A stretch of 64,000 bases of DNA from NCBI RefSeq assembly GCF_022809715.1, contig NZ_CP094460.1:2542001-2606000 (forward strand), given 5' to 3'. Positions within the stretch are counted from its first letter, which is position 1. Each line of letters starts with the position of its first letter. This DNA comes from Burkholderia pyrrocinia. Its GTDB lineage: Bacteria > Pseudomonadota > Gammaproteobacteria > Burkholderiales > Burkholderiaceae. Under the pieces are notes generated by a model. It had not been told where the DNA came from. It saw only the letters and a list, made by a program, of their open reading frames with translations, and made no database searches. This document shows positions 56,182 through 64,000 of this stretch, piece after piece. A program made the position numbers and the translations under genes.

Positions 56182-56838
56182 TCAATGTACTTGGGCCGGG
56201 CGTTTTCCAACCAAGTTGGGTACAAAGCGCGGCGTGTGTGCCGCGTATTCACGCCACGCCTCGCCGAACTGCGCGTCCGAATCGCGCTCCTCTTGTATCG
56301 CTAGTCGAACGTACATGAAAACTAGAATAGGGAACATTGCCAAAGTAACGAGCGTGGGCCATTGGAGCAGGAAACCCAGCATGATGACGACGAACCCGAC
56401 GTACTGAGGGTGTCGGATTTTCGCGTAGGGCCCGGTGGTCGCCAACTCCTTGCCACGCTGAGCTTCATACAGTACGTGCCACGCCGTGGACAGCAAGTAG
56501 AAGCCGCCCAATATCAAGAAGAAGCTGAGAAGATGCGGAAGTCCGCCATGCGGGTCGCCGTGCCTGCCAGTCAAAGTCCACCAGAGGTGTCCTGCATCGT
56601 GCGATAGAAAATTTGTTTGCGGAAAGCGCGTCTGCAACCAGCCCGATAGCAAATAGATGGTGAGTGGAAACCCATACATTTCCGCGAATAGCGCGACGAT
56701 GAAGGCGGAGAATCCACCGAACGTTCGCCAGTCCCGCTTTGTCGCCGGCTTGAAGAAGCTGAACGCGAAGATGATGAAGACAAGGGAATTGATAGCTACG
56801 AGGCTCCATAGCCCGTAACCGTCACCGATGCTGGTCAT
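56182..56838 (-). CDS. Isoprenylcysteine carboxyl methyltransferase-like membrane protein
   Basis: 218-residue membrane protein of the ICMT/phospholipid methyltransferase kind. About five hydrophobic segments; the SAM-binding region has ATTGPYAKIRHPQYVGFVV and LAIQEERDSDAQFGEAWREY. Bacterial members with this sequence are common in copper and mercury islands but their methyl acceptor is unknown. GGGAGACGG precedes the ATG. It overlaps the DUF2933 gene by 17 bases. Confidence 0.87.
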   Translation of the reverse strand: MTSIGDGYGLWSLVAINSLVFIIFAFSFFKPATKRDWRTFGGFSAFIVALFAEMYGFPLTIYLLSGWLQTRFPQTNFLSHDAGHLWWTLTGRHGDPHGGLPHLLSFFLILGGFYLLSTAWHVLYEAQRGKELATTGPYAKIRHPQYVGFVVIMLGFLLQWPTLVTLAMFPILVFMYVRLAIQEERDSDAQFGEAWREYAAHTPRFVPNLVGKRPAQVH

Positions 56839-57076
56839 GACCGTCTCCCGAATCAGGACGCCCGTCGATCGTTTTCGTCCCGTGGTGCCCGTGCCCATGG
56901 TGCATAAACAGATGCATCAGCGGGCACGAGAGCAACAGCAGATATGGCAACACCCCAAGGAAGTGGGCGCGGTGTTCGGAAAGCAGGAGGAATAGTGCTA
57001 TTGCAGCGAACGCGACGAGTGCAATGGCTGACCGTGATTTCCAGAACGGCCGAGCGCCATGTGAGTTGTCATCCAT
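56822..57076 (-). CDS. DUF2933 small His-rich membrane protein
   Basis: About 84 residues: an N-terminal hydrophobic helix (SAIALVAFAAIALFLLLSEH), a second (FLGVLPYLLLLSCPLMHLFM) and a His-rich tail HHGHGHHGTK. The pattern matches DUF2933, small proteins in heavy-metal islands. The tail could bind metal. ATG at 57076 has GGAGACAGG before it; another ATG lies four codons upstream at 57088. Confidence 0.85.
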   Translation of the reverse strand: MDDNSHGARPFWKSRSAIALVAFAAIALFLLLSEHRAHFLGVLPYLLLLSCPLMHLFMHHGHGHHGTKTIDGRPDSGDGHDQHR

Positions 57077-57094
57077 GCCTGTCTCCATCCTGAA

Positions 57095-57190
57095 TCACTT
57101 GTCGGCGGCCGCCGGCGTACCAGCGATTGCAACGGCACTGACCATGCCGAGCGTTGCAATTGCGATTGCGGGTTTTTGCGGGAATGCCAT
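57095..57190 (-). CDS. 31-residue hydrophobic peptide of the copper block
   Basis: MAFPQKPAIAIATLGMVSAV is followed by a short Ala-rich end, stop TGA. It has a good ribosome site (GGAGAAC, about 5 bases upstream) and lies just before the DUF2933 gene on the same strand. It resembles a signal peptide without cargo or a small membrane peptide. The ribosome site and position support translation; no family is known to me. Confidence 0.5.
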   Translation of the reverse strand: MAFPQKPAIAIATLGMVSAVAIAGTPAAADK

Positions 57191-57474
57191 CTTGTTCTCC
57201 ACGAACATAGTTCTCGCGAGCCGGTTGAACCCCAAAAATCACTCTATGCTGACGCTCCTTCGATGGCTTGACGTGGCTCAACGAATCACGAACCGAATTC
57301 TTCATACGTAGCGCGGCCGCGGAGCGAACATGCGATCGGGCGGGTGTATCGGTCCGGACGTGCTCGACAATGCAGCATTGATGTGCATCAACGCTGCGAC
57401 CGCCCAGCTCCTTACGATAGGCAGTGCACCCGTGAGCGGCAGAATGCCGCGGAATATCGAACAGAGGCGCATCC

Positions 57475-58137
57475 ATGTCGGCAAATTCTGCAGCAATCTC
57501 CGCGCGGCGCCGTCTGGCCCGAGCACTTCTGACGGCAGCACTGGCGGTGAGCCTGCTTCCTCTCCCTGGGTGCGGCTATAACGCCATCCAGACCGAAGAT
57601 GAGCAGGTAAAGGCCAGCTGGTCGGAAGTTCTAAATCAGTATCAACGGCGAGCCGACCTTGTTCCCAATCTCGTCAACACGGTGAAGGGGTATGCGAACC
57701 AGGAAAAGGAAGTGCTCGTAAGTGTGACGGAGGCCCGGGCGCAAGTCGGCTCGATTCGCGCCACGCCCGAACTCATTGGCGACCCGCAGGCGTTCGCAAA
57801 ATTTGAAGCGGCGCAGGGACAGCTCACGTCGTCTCTGTCACGTCTGCTCGTGGTATCGGAGAACTATCCGCAATTGAAGTCGGATGCGAACTTCCGCGAC
57901 CTGCAGGCGCAGCTCGAGGGTACGGAAAATCGCATTGCCGTAGCCCGCAATCGATACATTCGCTCCGTCCAGGCGTACAACACGACGATACGTTCGTTCC
58001 CGAATAATTTGACTGCAAAGGCATTTGGCTATCTGGAGCGCCCCAACTTCTCGGTGAGCAACGAAGCCGAGATTTCCAAACCGCCGCGGGTCGACTTCGG
58101 CTCGACGCCGGCATCTGCAGGCAAGGCCCCCAATTGA
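57475..58137 (+). CDS. LemA family lipoprotein
   Basis: 220-residue LemA protein. N-terminal signal with lipobox (LLPLPGCGYN), then the helical LemA core: NQYQRRADLVPNLVNTVKGYANQEKEVL, ENYPQLKSDANFRDLQAQLEGTENRIAVARNRYI and VQAYNTTIRSFPNN. LemA proteins often sit with TPM-domain genes, as here; their function is unclear, with links to membrane stress. The stop is 2 bases from the next start. The 57191-57474 gap holds the divergent promoters. Confidence 0.93.
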   Translation: MSANSAAISARRRLARALLTAALAVSLLPLPGCGYNAIQTEDEQVKASWSEVLNQYQRRADLVPNLVNTVKGYANQEKEVLVSVTEARAQVGSIRATPELIGDPQAFAKFEAAQGQLTSSLSRLLVVSENYPQLKSDANFRDLQAQLEGTENRIAVARNRYIRSVQAYNTTIRSFPNNLTAKAFGYLERPNFSVSNEAEISKPPRVDFGSTPASAGKAPN

Positions 58138-58139
58138 AC

Positions 58140-58988
58140 ATGTTCCGACTGGCGATGGCCGTCGTCTTAGCCTTCTTTGTCCTGGGGGGAGCCTGCGTCC
58201 ACGCGGACGTCGTTGTCCCGCCGCTGACATCGAGAGTAACCGATGAGACTGGAACCCTGACGAGCGACCAGATGGCCAGCCTTGAGAAGGCGTTGAGAGA
58301 GTTTGAGGCGAAAAGAGGCGCGCAGATTTCAGTTCTCGTTGTTCCGACCACGGAGCCCGAAACCATCGAACAGTATTCGATGCGAGTCGTCGAGCAATGG
58401 AAGCTTGGGCGCAAGAATGTCGACGACGGCGCGCTCCTGATTGTCGCCAAAAACGACCGAACGCTTCGAATTGAGGTCGGATACGGCCTCGAAGGCGTGC
58501 TCACCGACGCGACGAGCAATCGCATCATCAACGAGGCGATAGTTCCGCGGTTCCGAAACGGGGATTTCTACGGCGGCATCACTGCCGGCCTCGACGGCAT
58601 GATGCGAGTCGCTAGCGGCGAACAGTTGCCTCCGCCGCGGCGACAACGCGGGGCAGGCGATGGCGCCGGACGGTTACTTCCCGTCCTCTTCCTCCTGACG
58701 GTCATGGCCGGCGGCCTTCTGCGCGCCATGCTTGGGAGACTGCCGGGGGCGGCCGTTACAGGCGGAGTCGTTGGGGTACTCGCATGGGTTTTGTCGGGGG
58801 CGCTTTTTGTCGCCATCGCGGCAGGACTGATGGCGCTGCTCTTCACGTTGCTGGGGGGCGGGATGGGAGCAGCTGGCGGGCGCTTCATTGGCGGCAGCGG
58901 CGGTAGTTCCGGCCGCGATTCAAATCGCGACATCTTTCGCGGAGGCGGCGGAGGCTTCGGCGGCGGTGGCGCATCGGGACGGTGGTGA
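58140..58988 (+). CDS. TPM-domain (YgcG-like) membrane-anchored protein
   Basis: 282 residues: signal/TM at the N-terminus, a TPM domain (about 25-150: LTSRVTDETGTLTSDQMASLEKALREFE, VDDGALLIVAKNDRTLRIEVGYGLEG), two or three hydrophobic segments (about 180-245) and a Gly-rich tail (RGGGGGFGGGG). This is the standard LemA partner layout. ATG at 58140 is chosen; TTG six bases earlier is an alternative that overlaps the lemA stop. Confidence 0.92.
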   Translation: MFRLAMAVVLAFFVLGGACVHADVVVPPLTSRVTDETGTLTSDQMASLEKALREFEAKRGAQISVLVVPTTEPETIEQYSMRVVEQWKLGRKNVDDGALLIVAKNDRTLRIEVGYGLEGVLTDATSNRIINEAIVPRFRNGDFYGGITAGLDGMMRVASGEQLPPPRRQRGAGDGAGRLLPVLFLLTVMAGGLLRAMLGRLPGAAVTGGVVGVLAWVLSGALFVAIAAGLMALLFTLLGGGMGAAGGRFIGGSGGSSGRDSNRDIFRGGGGGFGGGGASGRW

Positions 58989-58990
58989 GC

Positions 58991-59488
58991 ATGGACCTGA
59001 AACGCCTCTTCCGGCATCTTTTCACGACCCATTGGCGGGTCAACAGCGCATTCTCACGGCGGGAGCTTATCGCTATCGAAGAGGCTGTACGTACCAGTCA
59101 TCGCGCGCACGTGGGTCAAGTCAGGTTTGCTGTAGAGGGTGCGCTGCACATCCGCGCCTTGCTGAAGGGCACATCTGCGAGGGACCGTGCCATCGAGGTT
59201 TTCTCGGACCTCCGGGTTTGGGACACGGAGCACAACAACGGCATTCTTATCTATCTGCTTCTTGCGGACCGTGACGTCGAAATTGTTGCGGACCGAGGCA
59301 TACACGCCAAGGTGGATGGCCGCGAATGGGAGGCGATTTGCCAGGCCATGGAGGCTCATTTCCGGCAAGGCGATTATCGGTCCGGTGTTCTGCGAGGTAT
59401 CGAGCAAGTTACCGAGCTGTTGCAAAAACACTTTCCGCTTCATGGTCCGCGGCTCGATGATCTTTCGAGCTCGCCCGTTGTGATATGA
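58991..59488 (+). CDS. TPM-domain protein without signal peptide
   Basis: 165 residues with a single TPM domain (FSRRELIAIEEAVRTSHRAHVGQVRFAVEG, VWDTEHNNGILIYLLLADRDVEIVADRGI, YRSGVLRGIEQVTELLQKHFP). It lacks a signal and membrane helices, so it may act in the cytoplasm, or be attached to the membrane by the upstream partner. It begins 2 bases after the previous stop; two GTG codons upstream are other possible starts. Confidence 0.9.
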   Translation: MDLKRLFRHLFTTHWRVNSAFSRRELIAIEEAVRTSHRAHVGQVRFAVEGALHIRALLKGTSARDRAIEVFSDLRVWDTEHNNGILIYLLLADRDVEIVADRGIHAKVDGREWEAICQAMEAHFRQGDYRSGVLRGIEQVTELLQKHFPLHGPRLDDLSSSPVVI

Positions 59489-59723
59489 GCTCCGAAGCTT
59501 GACATTGGTCCTTTCCTCGAGCGGAAATTCTGGCTGACGCGAGTCGTAATTCGATGATACGAATCTAGGTAATGAGTGGCGCTATCGTTACTTACGTGAT
59601 GCCATGCAGCCTCGATTTGCAATACCACGGAATCTCCATCAAGCCCGCGAATTACCTCCCGGACCGAGAGGAACTCGCCCGGGAGCGTCGCGAGCGGAAC
59701 GCCCTGGCGGCTCGTGGATGTCA

Positions 59724-61553
59724 TCACTCCACAGTCACCGATTTAGCCAAATTCCTAGGCTTATCAATATCCGTCCCCCTTGCCAGCGCAGCGTGATACG
59801 CCAGCAATTGCATCGGCACGGTATGCAGAATCGGCGAAAGCGGCCCGTAGTACTCATTGAGCCGAATCACCTCGATCCCCTCACTCGGCACCAGCCCGCA
59901 ATCCACATCCGCAAAGACAAAAAGCCGCCCGTTCCGCGCACTGACCTCATGCATGTTCGACCTGAGCTTCTCGAGCAGCATGTCATTCGGCGCAACCGCG
60001 ATCACCGGCATCTCGTTACTAACGAGCGCAAGCGGCCCATGCTTCAACTCACCCGCCGGATAAGCCTCCGCGTGAATATAAGAAATCTCCTTCATCTTCA
60101 ACGCACCCTCGAGCGCGATCGGGTAATGCATCCCGCGCCCGAGAAACAGCATGTTGTCGCGTCGCGCGAGCAGTTCCGACCACGCCATGATCTGCGGCTC
60201 CAGCGCGAGCACCTTCGACATCGCGTCGGGCAGGTGCCGCAGCGCACGCAGATGCTCCTTCTCTTCTTCATCACTCAACCGCCCGCGCACCTGAGCAAGC
60301 GACAACGTGAGCAGGAACAACGCAACCAGCTGCGTCGTAAATGCCTTCGTCGAAGCCACCCCGATCTCGATCCCCGCACGCGTCACGAACTGCAGCGCAC
60401 ATTCACGCATCAACGCACTCGTCGCGACGTTGCAGATCGCGAGCGTATGCGTCATCCCGCGCTGCTTCGCGACATGCACCGCACCGAGCACATCGGCCGT
60501 CTCGCCGCTCTGCGACACCGCGACAACCAGCGTGCGCGGATTCGGCACGCTGTCGCGATAACGAAACTCGCTCGCAATTTCAACGCTCGCCGGCAGCTTC
60601 GCAATACTCTCGATCCAGTACTTCGCGGTCAGCGCCGCGTGATAGCTGCCGCCGCACGCGAGCAGCAGCACCGAATCGACTTCGTTGAACACGCGCCACG
60701 CACCGTCACCAAACAGCTCGGGCATGATCGACGCGACGTCGAGCAGCGTATCGGCCACCGCCTGCGGCTGCTCGAAAATCTCCTTCTGCATGTAATAGCG
60801 GTACGACCCGAGATCGGCCGCGCCGCTATGCGCGGCGACCCGCTGCACCGCGCGCTCGACGCGCTGGCCGGCCGCATCGACGATCCAGTAGCGATGCAGC
60901 TGGATATCGGCGACGTCGCCGTTCTCCAGATACGCGATGCGGTCGGTGATGCCCGACAGCGCGATCGCATCGGACGCCAGGAAATTCTCGCCTTCGCCGA
61001 CGCCGACCACGAGCGGCATCCCGTCGCGCGCGCCGACGATCCGGTGCGGCTCGTCGCGGCACATCACCGCGATCGCGTAGCTGCCGCGCAGTCGCGCGAC
61101 CGCGCGCCGCACCGCGTCGAACAGGTCGCCGTCGTACAGATGGTCGATCAGGTGCGCGATCGCCTCGCTGTCGGTCTGGCTCGCGAACACGTAGCCGTGC
61201 GCCTGCAATTCCGCGCGCAACTGGTCGCAGTTCTCGATGATCCCGTTGTGCGACAGCGCGATGCGCGCGTTGGCGTCGCTCGGCGAGAAGTGCGGATGCG
61301 CGTTGAGCGTGACGGGTGCGCCATGTGTGGCCCAGCGCGTATGCGCGATGCCGGTGTAACCCGACAGCGCATGCGCGGCGATCTCACGCTGCAGGTTGGC
61401 CACGCGATCGACGCTGCGGGCACGCGCCAGCGCACGGTCTCGGTAGACCACGACGCCGCACGAGTCGTAGCCGCGGTATTCGAGCCGCTTCAGGCCGTCG
61501 ACAAGGTTCGGCAGGATGTCCCGCTGGGCGACCGCCCCGACAATTCCACACAT
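59724..61553 (-). CDS. glmS: Glutamine--fructose-6-phosphate aminotransferase
   Basis: 609 residues: makes glucosamine-6-phosphate for cell-wall and LPS synthesis. N-terminal glutamine amidotransferase domain with nucleophile Cys2 ([11 protein letters not shown]) and RWATHGAP, then two SIS sugar-isomerase domains ([31 protein letters not shown]) and the conserved C-terminus [13 protein letters not shown]. Its 3' end is the classical attTn7-like target. It is divergent from an Lrp/AsnC regulator. Confidence 0.97.
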   Translation of the reverse strand: MCGIVGAVAQRDILPNLVDGLKRLEYRGYDSCGVVVYRDRALARARSVDRVANLQREIAAHALSGYTGIAHTRWATHGAPVTLNAHPHFSPSDANARIALSHNGIIENCDQLRAELQAHGYVFASQTDSEAIAHLIDHLYDGDLFDAVRRAVARLRGSYAIAVMCRDEPHRIVGARDGMPLVVGVGEGENFLASDAIALSGITDRIAYLENGDVADIQLHRYWIVDAAGQRVERAVQRVAAHSGAADLGSYRYYMQKEIFEQPQAVADTLLDVASIMPELFGDGAWRVFNEVDSVLLLACGGSYHAALTAKYWIESIAKLPASVEIASEFRYRDSVPNPRTLVVAVSQSGETADVLGAVHVAKQRGMTHTLAICNVATSALMRECALQFVTRAGIEIGVASTKAFTTQLVALFLLTLSLAQVRGRLSDEEEKEHLRALRHLPDAMSKVLALEPQIMAWSELLARRDNMLFLGRGMHYPIALEGALKMKEISYIHAEAYPAGELKHGPLALVSNEMPVIAVAPNDMLLEKLRSNMHEVSARNGRLFVFADVDCGLVPSEGIEVIRLNEYYGPLSPILHTVPMQLLAYHAALARGTDIDKPRNLAKSVTVE

Positions 61554-61611
61554 ATCGCGCTCCGTAAATGTCCTGTCTGGATCAGTGAGAGCGATGGTAG
61601 AGGCGGTAGAA

Positions 61612-61685
61612 TGGAATTAAATTTCAAAATATCGATATAAATGAAACGAGACGTGGATCGTCTATCATGTTGAAATTAAATTTCA
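61612..61685. promoter_or_regulatory. Two near-identical palindromes between glmS and the Lrp/AsnC gene
   Basis: TGAAATTAAATTTCA (61671-61685) has perfect 6-bp arms around TAA. TGGAATTAAATTTCA (61612-61626) is the same with one mismatch. They lie 59 bp apart in the 156-bp AT-rich gap between divergent genes and fit the size and shape of Lrp/AsnC sites, so the adjacent regulator may control itself and glmS. Confidence 0.65.
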
Positions 61686-61709
61686 CATCCTGACCGGAAG
61701 GAGCCGCCG

Positions 61710-62201
61710 ATGGCCGGCATCACCCTCGACGATCTCGACCTGCGCATCCTCGCGATCCTGCAGGACGACGCGTCGGTGTCGAACCTGCAACTGGCCGAGC
61801 GCGCGCTGTCGTCGCCGCCGACCTGCATGCGTCGCGTGCGCCGGCTGACGGAAGCCGGCGTGATCCGCCGGCAGGTTGCGGTGCTCGATCCGGTCGCGAT
61901 CGGCACGGCCGTCACGGCGCTGATCGAGATCAGTCTCGACCGGCAGACGGCCGAAGACTACGACGCGTTCGAGGCGTACGTGTGCGCGGAGCCGGCCGTC
62001 ACGCAGTGCTACCGCGTGTCGCCGGGGCCCGATTTCGTCGTGGTGGCGGATCTGGCCGACGTCGCCGAATACGATGAGTTCGCGCGGCGGTTGTTCACCG
62101 GCGCATCGAACGTCCGCAACGTGCGGACGTTTTTCTCGACGCATCGCGCGAAATTCGAGGCGAACGCGCGAGTCGCGCATGCGATGCGCAAACGCGCGTG
62201 A
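61710..62201 (+). CDS. Lrp/AsnC family transcriptional regulator
   Basis: 163 residues: N-terminal winged helix (LDDLDLRILAILQDDASVSNLQLAERALSSPPTCMRRVRRL) and a C-terminal RAM domain (LIEISLDRQTAEDYDAFE, VTQCYRVSPGPDFVVVADL). AAGGAG lies 6 bases before the ATG. Divergent from glmS with palindromes between; control of amino-sugar or amino-acid metabolism is inferred. Confidence 0.92.
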   Translation: MAGITLDDLDLRILAILQDDASVSNLQLAERALSSPPTCMRRVRRLTEAGVIRRQVAVLDPVAIGTAVTALIEISLDRQTAEDYDAFEAYVCAEPAVTQCYRVSPGPDFVVVADLADVAEYDEFARRLFTGASNVRNVRTFFSTHRAKFEANARVAHAMRKRA

Positions 62202-62211
62202 TCGCGTCGCA

Positions 62212-63063
62212 TCACGCAGTGGCCGCGTCCGCCAATTGCAGCGGCTTGCCGTACCCGAAGCAATGCGCCGGCTCGGGAAACACGCGCTGCCGCACGTCGT
62301 GCGCATACTGACGGATCGCGTCGCGCATCACCGCATTCGCATCGGCGTAACGCTTCACGAAGCGCGGCGTGTATGCATCGAACGCGCCGATCATGTCCTC
62401 GGTCACGAGCACTTGTCCGTCGCACGCGGGCGATGCGCCGATGCCGATCGTCGGGATCGTCAGCGTTTCGGTCAGGTGGCGCGCGAGCGCTTCGGCGGTG
62501 CCTTCGATGACGACGCTGAACGCGCCGGCCCGCTCGGCCGCACACGCGGCGTCGAACACCTGCGCGGCCGAACGCGGGTCCATGCCCTGCGCGCGGAAGC
62601 CGCCCGTCGCGTTGGCCTGCTGCGGCATCAGGCCGACGTGCGCCATCACCGGAATGCCGCGCTCGGTCAGGAAGCGGATGGTGTCGGCCATCTCGCTGCC
62701 GCCTTCGAGCTTCACGGCCTGCGCGCCGGTTTCGGCGAGCAGCCGCGCGGCGGAGCGATAGGCCTGCGCGGGCGATTCCTGGTACGTCGAGAACGGCAGG
62801 TCGACGACGACGCACGCCTGTGCGGCGCCGCGCACGACGGCCGCGCCGTGTGCAATCATCATGTCGAGCGTGACGCGCAGCGTATCGGGCATCCCGTACA
62901 GCACCATGCCGACGGAGTCGCCGACGATGATCACGTCGGCCACGTCGTCGACGAGCTTCGCCATCGGCGCGGAATACGCGGTCAGCGACACGAGGCTGCC
63001 GATGCCTTTGGTCGAACGGATCGCGGTGACGGTCTTGCGGGTGGTGCGGGTATGAGCGCTCAT
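62212..63063 (-). CDS. panB: 3-Methyl-2-oxobutanoate hydroxymethyltransferase
   Basis: 283 residues: first step of pantothenate (vitamin B5) synthesis, adding a hydroxymethyl group from 5,10-methylene-THF to 2-oxoisovalerate. Motifs of the PanB barrel: [60 protein letters not shown] and [15 protein letters not shown]. Start MSAHTRT. It stands alone, without panC next to it, and may be a second copy. Confidence 0.94.
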   Translation of the reverse strand: MSAHTRTTRKTVTAIRSTKGIGSLVSLTAYSAPMAKLVDDVADVIIVGDSVGMVLYGMPDTLRVTLDMMIAHGAAVVRGAAQACVVVDLPFSTYQESPAQAYRSAARLLAETGAQAVKLEGGSEMADTIRFLTERGIPVMAHVGLMPQQANATGGFRAQGMDPRSAAQVFDAACAAERAGAFSVVIEGTAEALARHLTETLTIPTIGIGASPACDGQVLVTEDMIGAFDAYTPRFVKRYADANAVMRDAIRQYAHDVRQRVFPEPAHCFGYGKPLQLADAATA

Positions 63064-63140
63064 GTTCGGAAGCCGTGTGAAAGAAGAGCCGTGACGGTAG
63101 CATCGCGCTCGTTCGTGCAATGACCTTCGGAGGACGTCTT

Positions 63141-63959
63141 ATGTTGCTGGCGGGACAATCGGGTGACCCTTACGCGGCGCCGCCGATGGCGCGCCTGCCG
63201 AGGCCGCTGTACGTGCGTGCGTTCGGGATTCCCGGCAACGTGAGTGTCGACGCGCACAGTCATCCGTGGGCTCAGCTGATGTATGCGACGAGCGGCGTGC
63301 TCGAGGTGTCGACGCCGTCGGGCCGGCAGCTGCTGCCGCCGCACTACGCGATGTGGATTCCGCCGCACGTGCCGCATGCGGTGACGACGCGCGAGTGCGT
63401 CGCGTTCCACAGCCTGTATCTCGACGAAGCGATCGCACGCAGCGATGCGAACGACGATTGCACGATCCTCTGCATGACGCCGCTGCTGCGCGAGCTGGTG
63501 ATTGCCACGGCCGAATTGCCGGTGAACTACGACGAAGCGGGGCCGGACGGCGCGCTCGTATGCCTGATCGCCGACCGGATCGCACGGATGCGACCTGCGC
63601 CGCTGACGGTGCCGCTGCCGCGCGATCCGCGCCTGCTGAAAATCGCGCGCGCGTTGCATGCGCATCCGGGCGATACGCGCAGTCTCGACGAATGGGGCCA
63701 TCAGGTCGGCGCGACGCGGCGCACGCTGTCACGGCTGTTCCGGCAGGACACGGGGCTGTCGTTCACCGAATGGCGGCAGGCCGTGCGGCTGCTCGCGTCG
63801 CTGCCGCTGCTCGATGCCGGCGAGCCGATCGGCGCGGTGGCCGCGCAACTGGGCTACGACTCGACTTCGTCGTTCATCGCGCTGTTCCAGGCGAAATTCC
63901 GCATGACGCCCGGTGCGTATGCGAAGCGTGAAGCGCGCCGGCCGGTATTGAACGCGTGA
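63141..63959 (+). CDS. AraC-family regulator with cupin sensor domain
   Basis: 272 residues: N-terminal cupin (VSVDAHSHPWAQLMYATSGVLEV, WIPPHVPHAV) and C-terminal AraC helix-turn-helix pair (LDEWGHQVGATRRTLSRLFRQDTGLSFTEWRQ, PIGAVAAQLGYDSTSSFIALFQAKF). ATG at 63141 has CGGAGG seven bases before it; a Met seven codons upstream is less favoured. It is divergent from panB by 77 bp. Effector unknown. Confidence 0.92.
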   Translation: MLLAGQSGDPYAAPPMARLPRPLYVRAFGIPGNVSVDAHSHPWAQLMYATSGVLEVSTPSGRQLLPPHYAMWIPPHVPHAVTTRECVAFHSLYLDEAIARSDANDDCTILCMTPLLRELVIATAELPVNYDEAGPDGALVCLIADRIARMRPAPLTVPLPRDPRLLKIARALHAHPGDTRSLDEWGHQVGATRRTLSRLFRQDTGLSFTEWRQAVRLLASLPLLDAGEPIGAVAAQLGYDSTSSFIALFQAKFRMTPGAYAKREARRPVLNA

Positions 63960-64000
63960 TACGGCTACGCGTGCCGCGCGCCGTCACTCAGAACGCGAGC

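Noticed and set aside
59489..59723. Tn7 end or tRNA remnant downstream of glmS
   Set aside because: No TGTGGGCGG-type terminus, no TnsB-like repeats and no cloverleaf were found; the insertion idea rests only on location and composition.

Overview
The window is a stretch of a high-GC betaproteobacterial genome, almost certainly a Burkholderia of the cepacia complex or a close relative. The support is about 66% GC with strong G/C third positions, a Burkholderia-type trimeric porin, a VgrG-linked type VI effector module, GlxA/AraC/LysR/XRE-type regulators and copper operons typical of the genus. No rRNA, tRNA, CRISPR array, transposase or integrase is visible. Assignment rests on family recognition by eye; no database search was possible.

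Layout. 1-4.7 kb: the end of a cus heavy-metal efflux operon (cusB with a fused CusF domain, cusA, cusF). 4.8-6.1 kb: a CaCA-type cation exchanger behind a yybP-ykoY (manganese) riboswitch. 6.3-12.6 kb: signalling genes (chemoreceptor, EAL/HDOD protein, CBS-PAS-GGDEF-EAL protein). 12.8-16.2 kb: a GlxA-type regulator, a DUF4440 protein, a Tat-exported DJ-1/PfpI protein and an SDR lacking the usual catalytic Tyr. 16.5-25.4 kb: an MFS transporter, then a copper-sensing two-component system divergent from a copper operon (two small exported proteins, outer-membrane factor, multicopper oxidase, CusF-like protein, CopC, CopD). 25.6-34.2 kb: an extracellular nuclease, an S10 carboxypeptidase lipoprotein, an EF-hand-like protein, an alcohol dehydrogenase with a divergent XRE regulator, and a cysteine desulfurase fused to a DUF442 domain.

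34.4-41.6 kb is a type VI secretion effector module on the minus strand: vgrG, tle3 (phospholipase), tla3 (adaptor), PAAR and a TrfB/KorA-like gene. No Tli3-type immunity gene is seen. 42.4-51.8 kb is a hydroquinone/hydroxyquinol degradation cluster: MFS permease, LysR regulator, two-subunit hydroquinone 1,2-dioxygenase with all four predicted iron ligands, 4-hydroxymuconic semialdehyde dehydrogenase, maleylacetate reductase, hydroxyquinol 1,2-dioxygenase, YciI-like protein, Rieske protein and porin. Together these would take hydroquinone or hydroxyquinol to 3-oxoadipate.

53.1-59.5 kb looks lower in GC: a third copper locus (P-type ATPase copA, DUF5676, ICMT-like methyltransferase, DUF2933 and a 31-residue peptide) followed by lemA and two TPM-domain genes. 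It abuts the 3' end of glmS, a known integration hotspot. 59.7-64 kb: glmS with a divergent Lrp/AsnC regulator and two palindromic operator candidates between them, then a solitary panB and an AraC regulator.

The main themes are three separate copper systems, metal-responsive RNA and DNA elements, a contact-dependent antibacterial module and an aromatic degradation operon.
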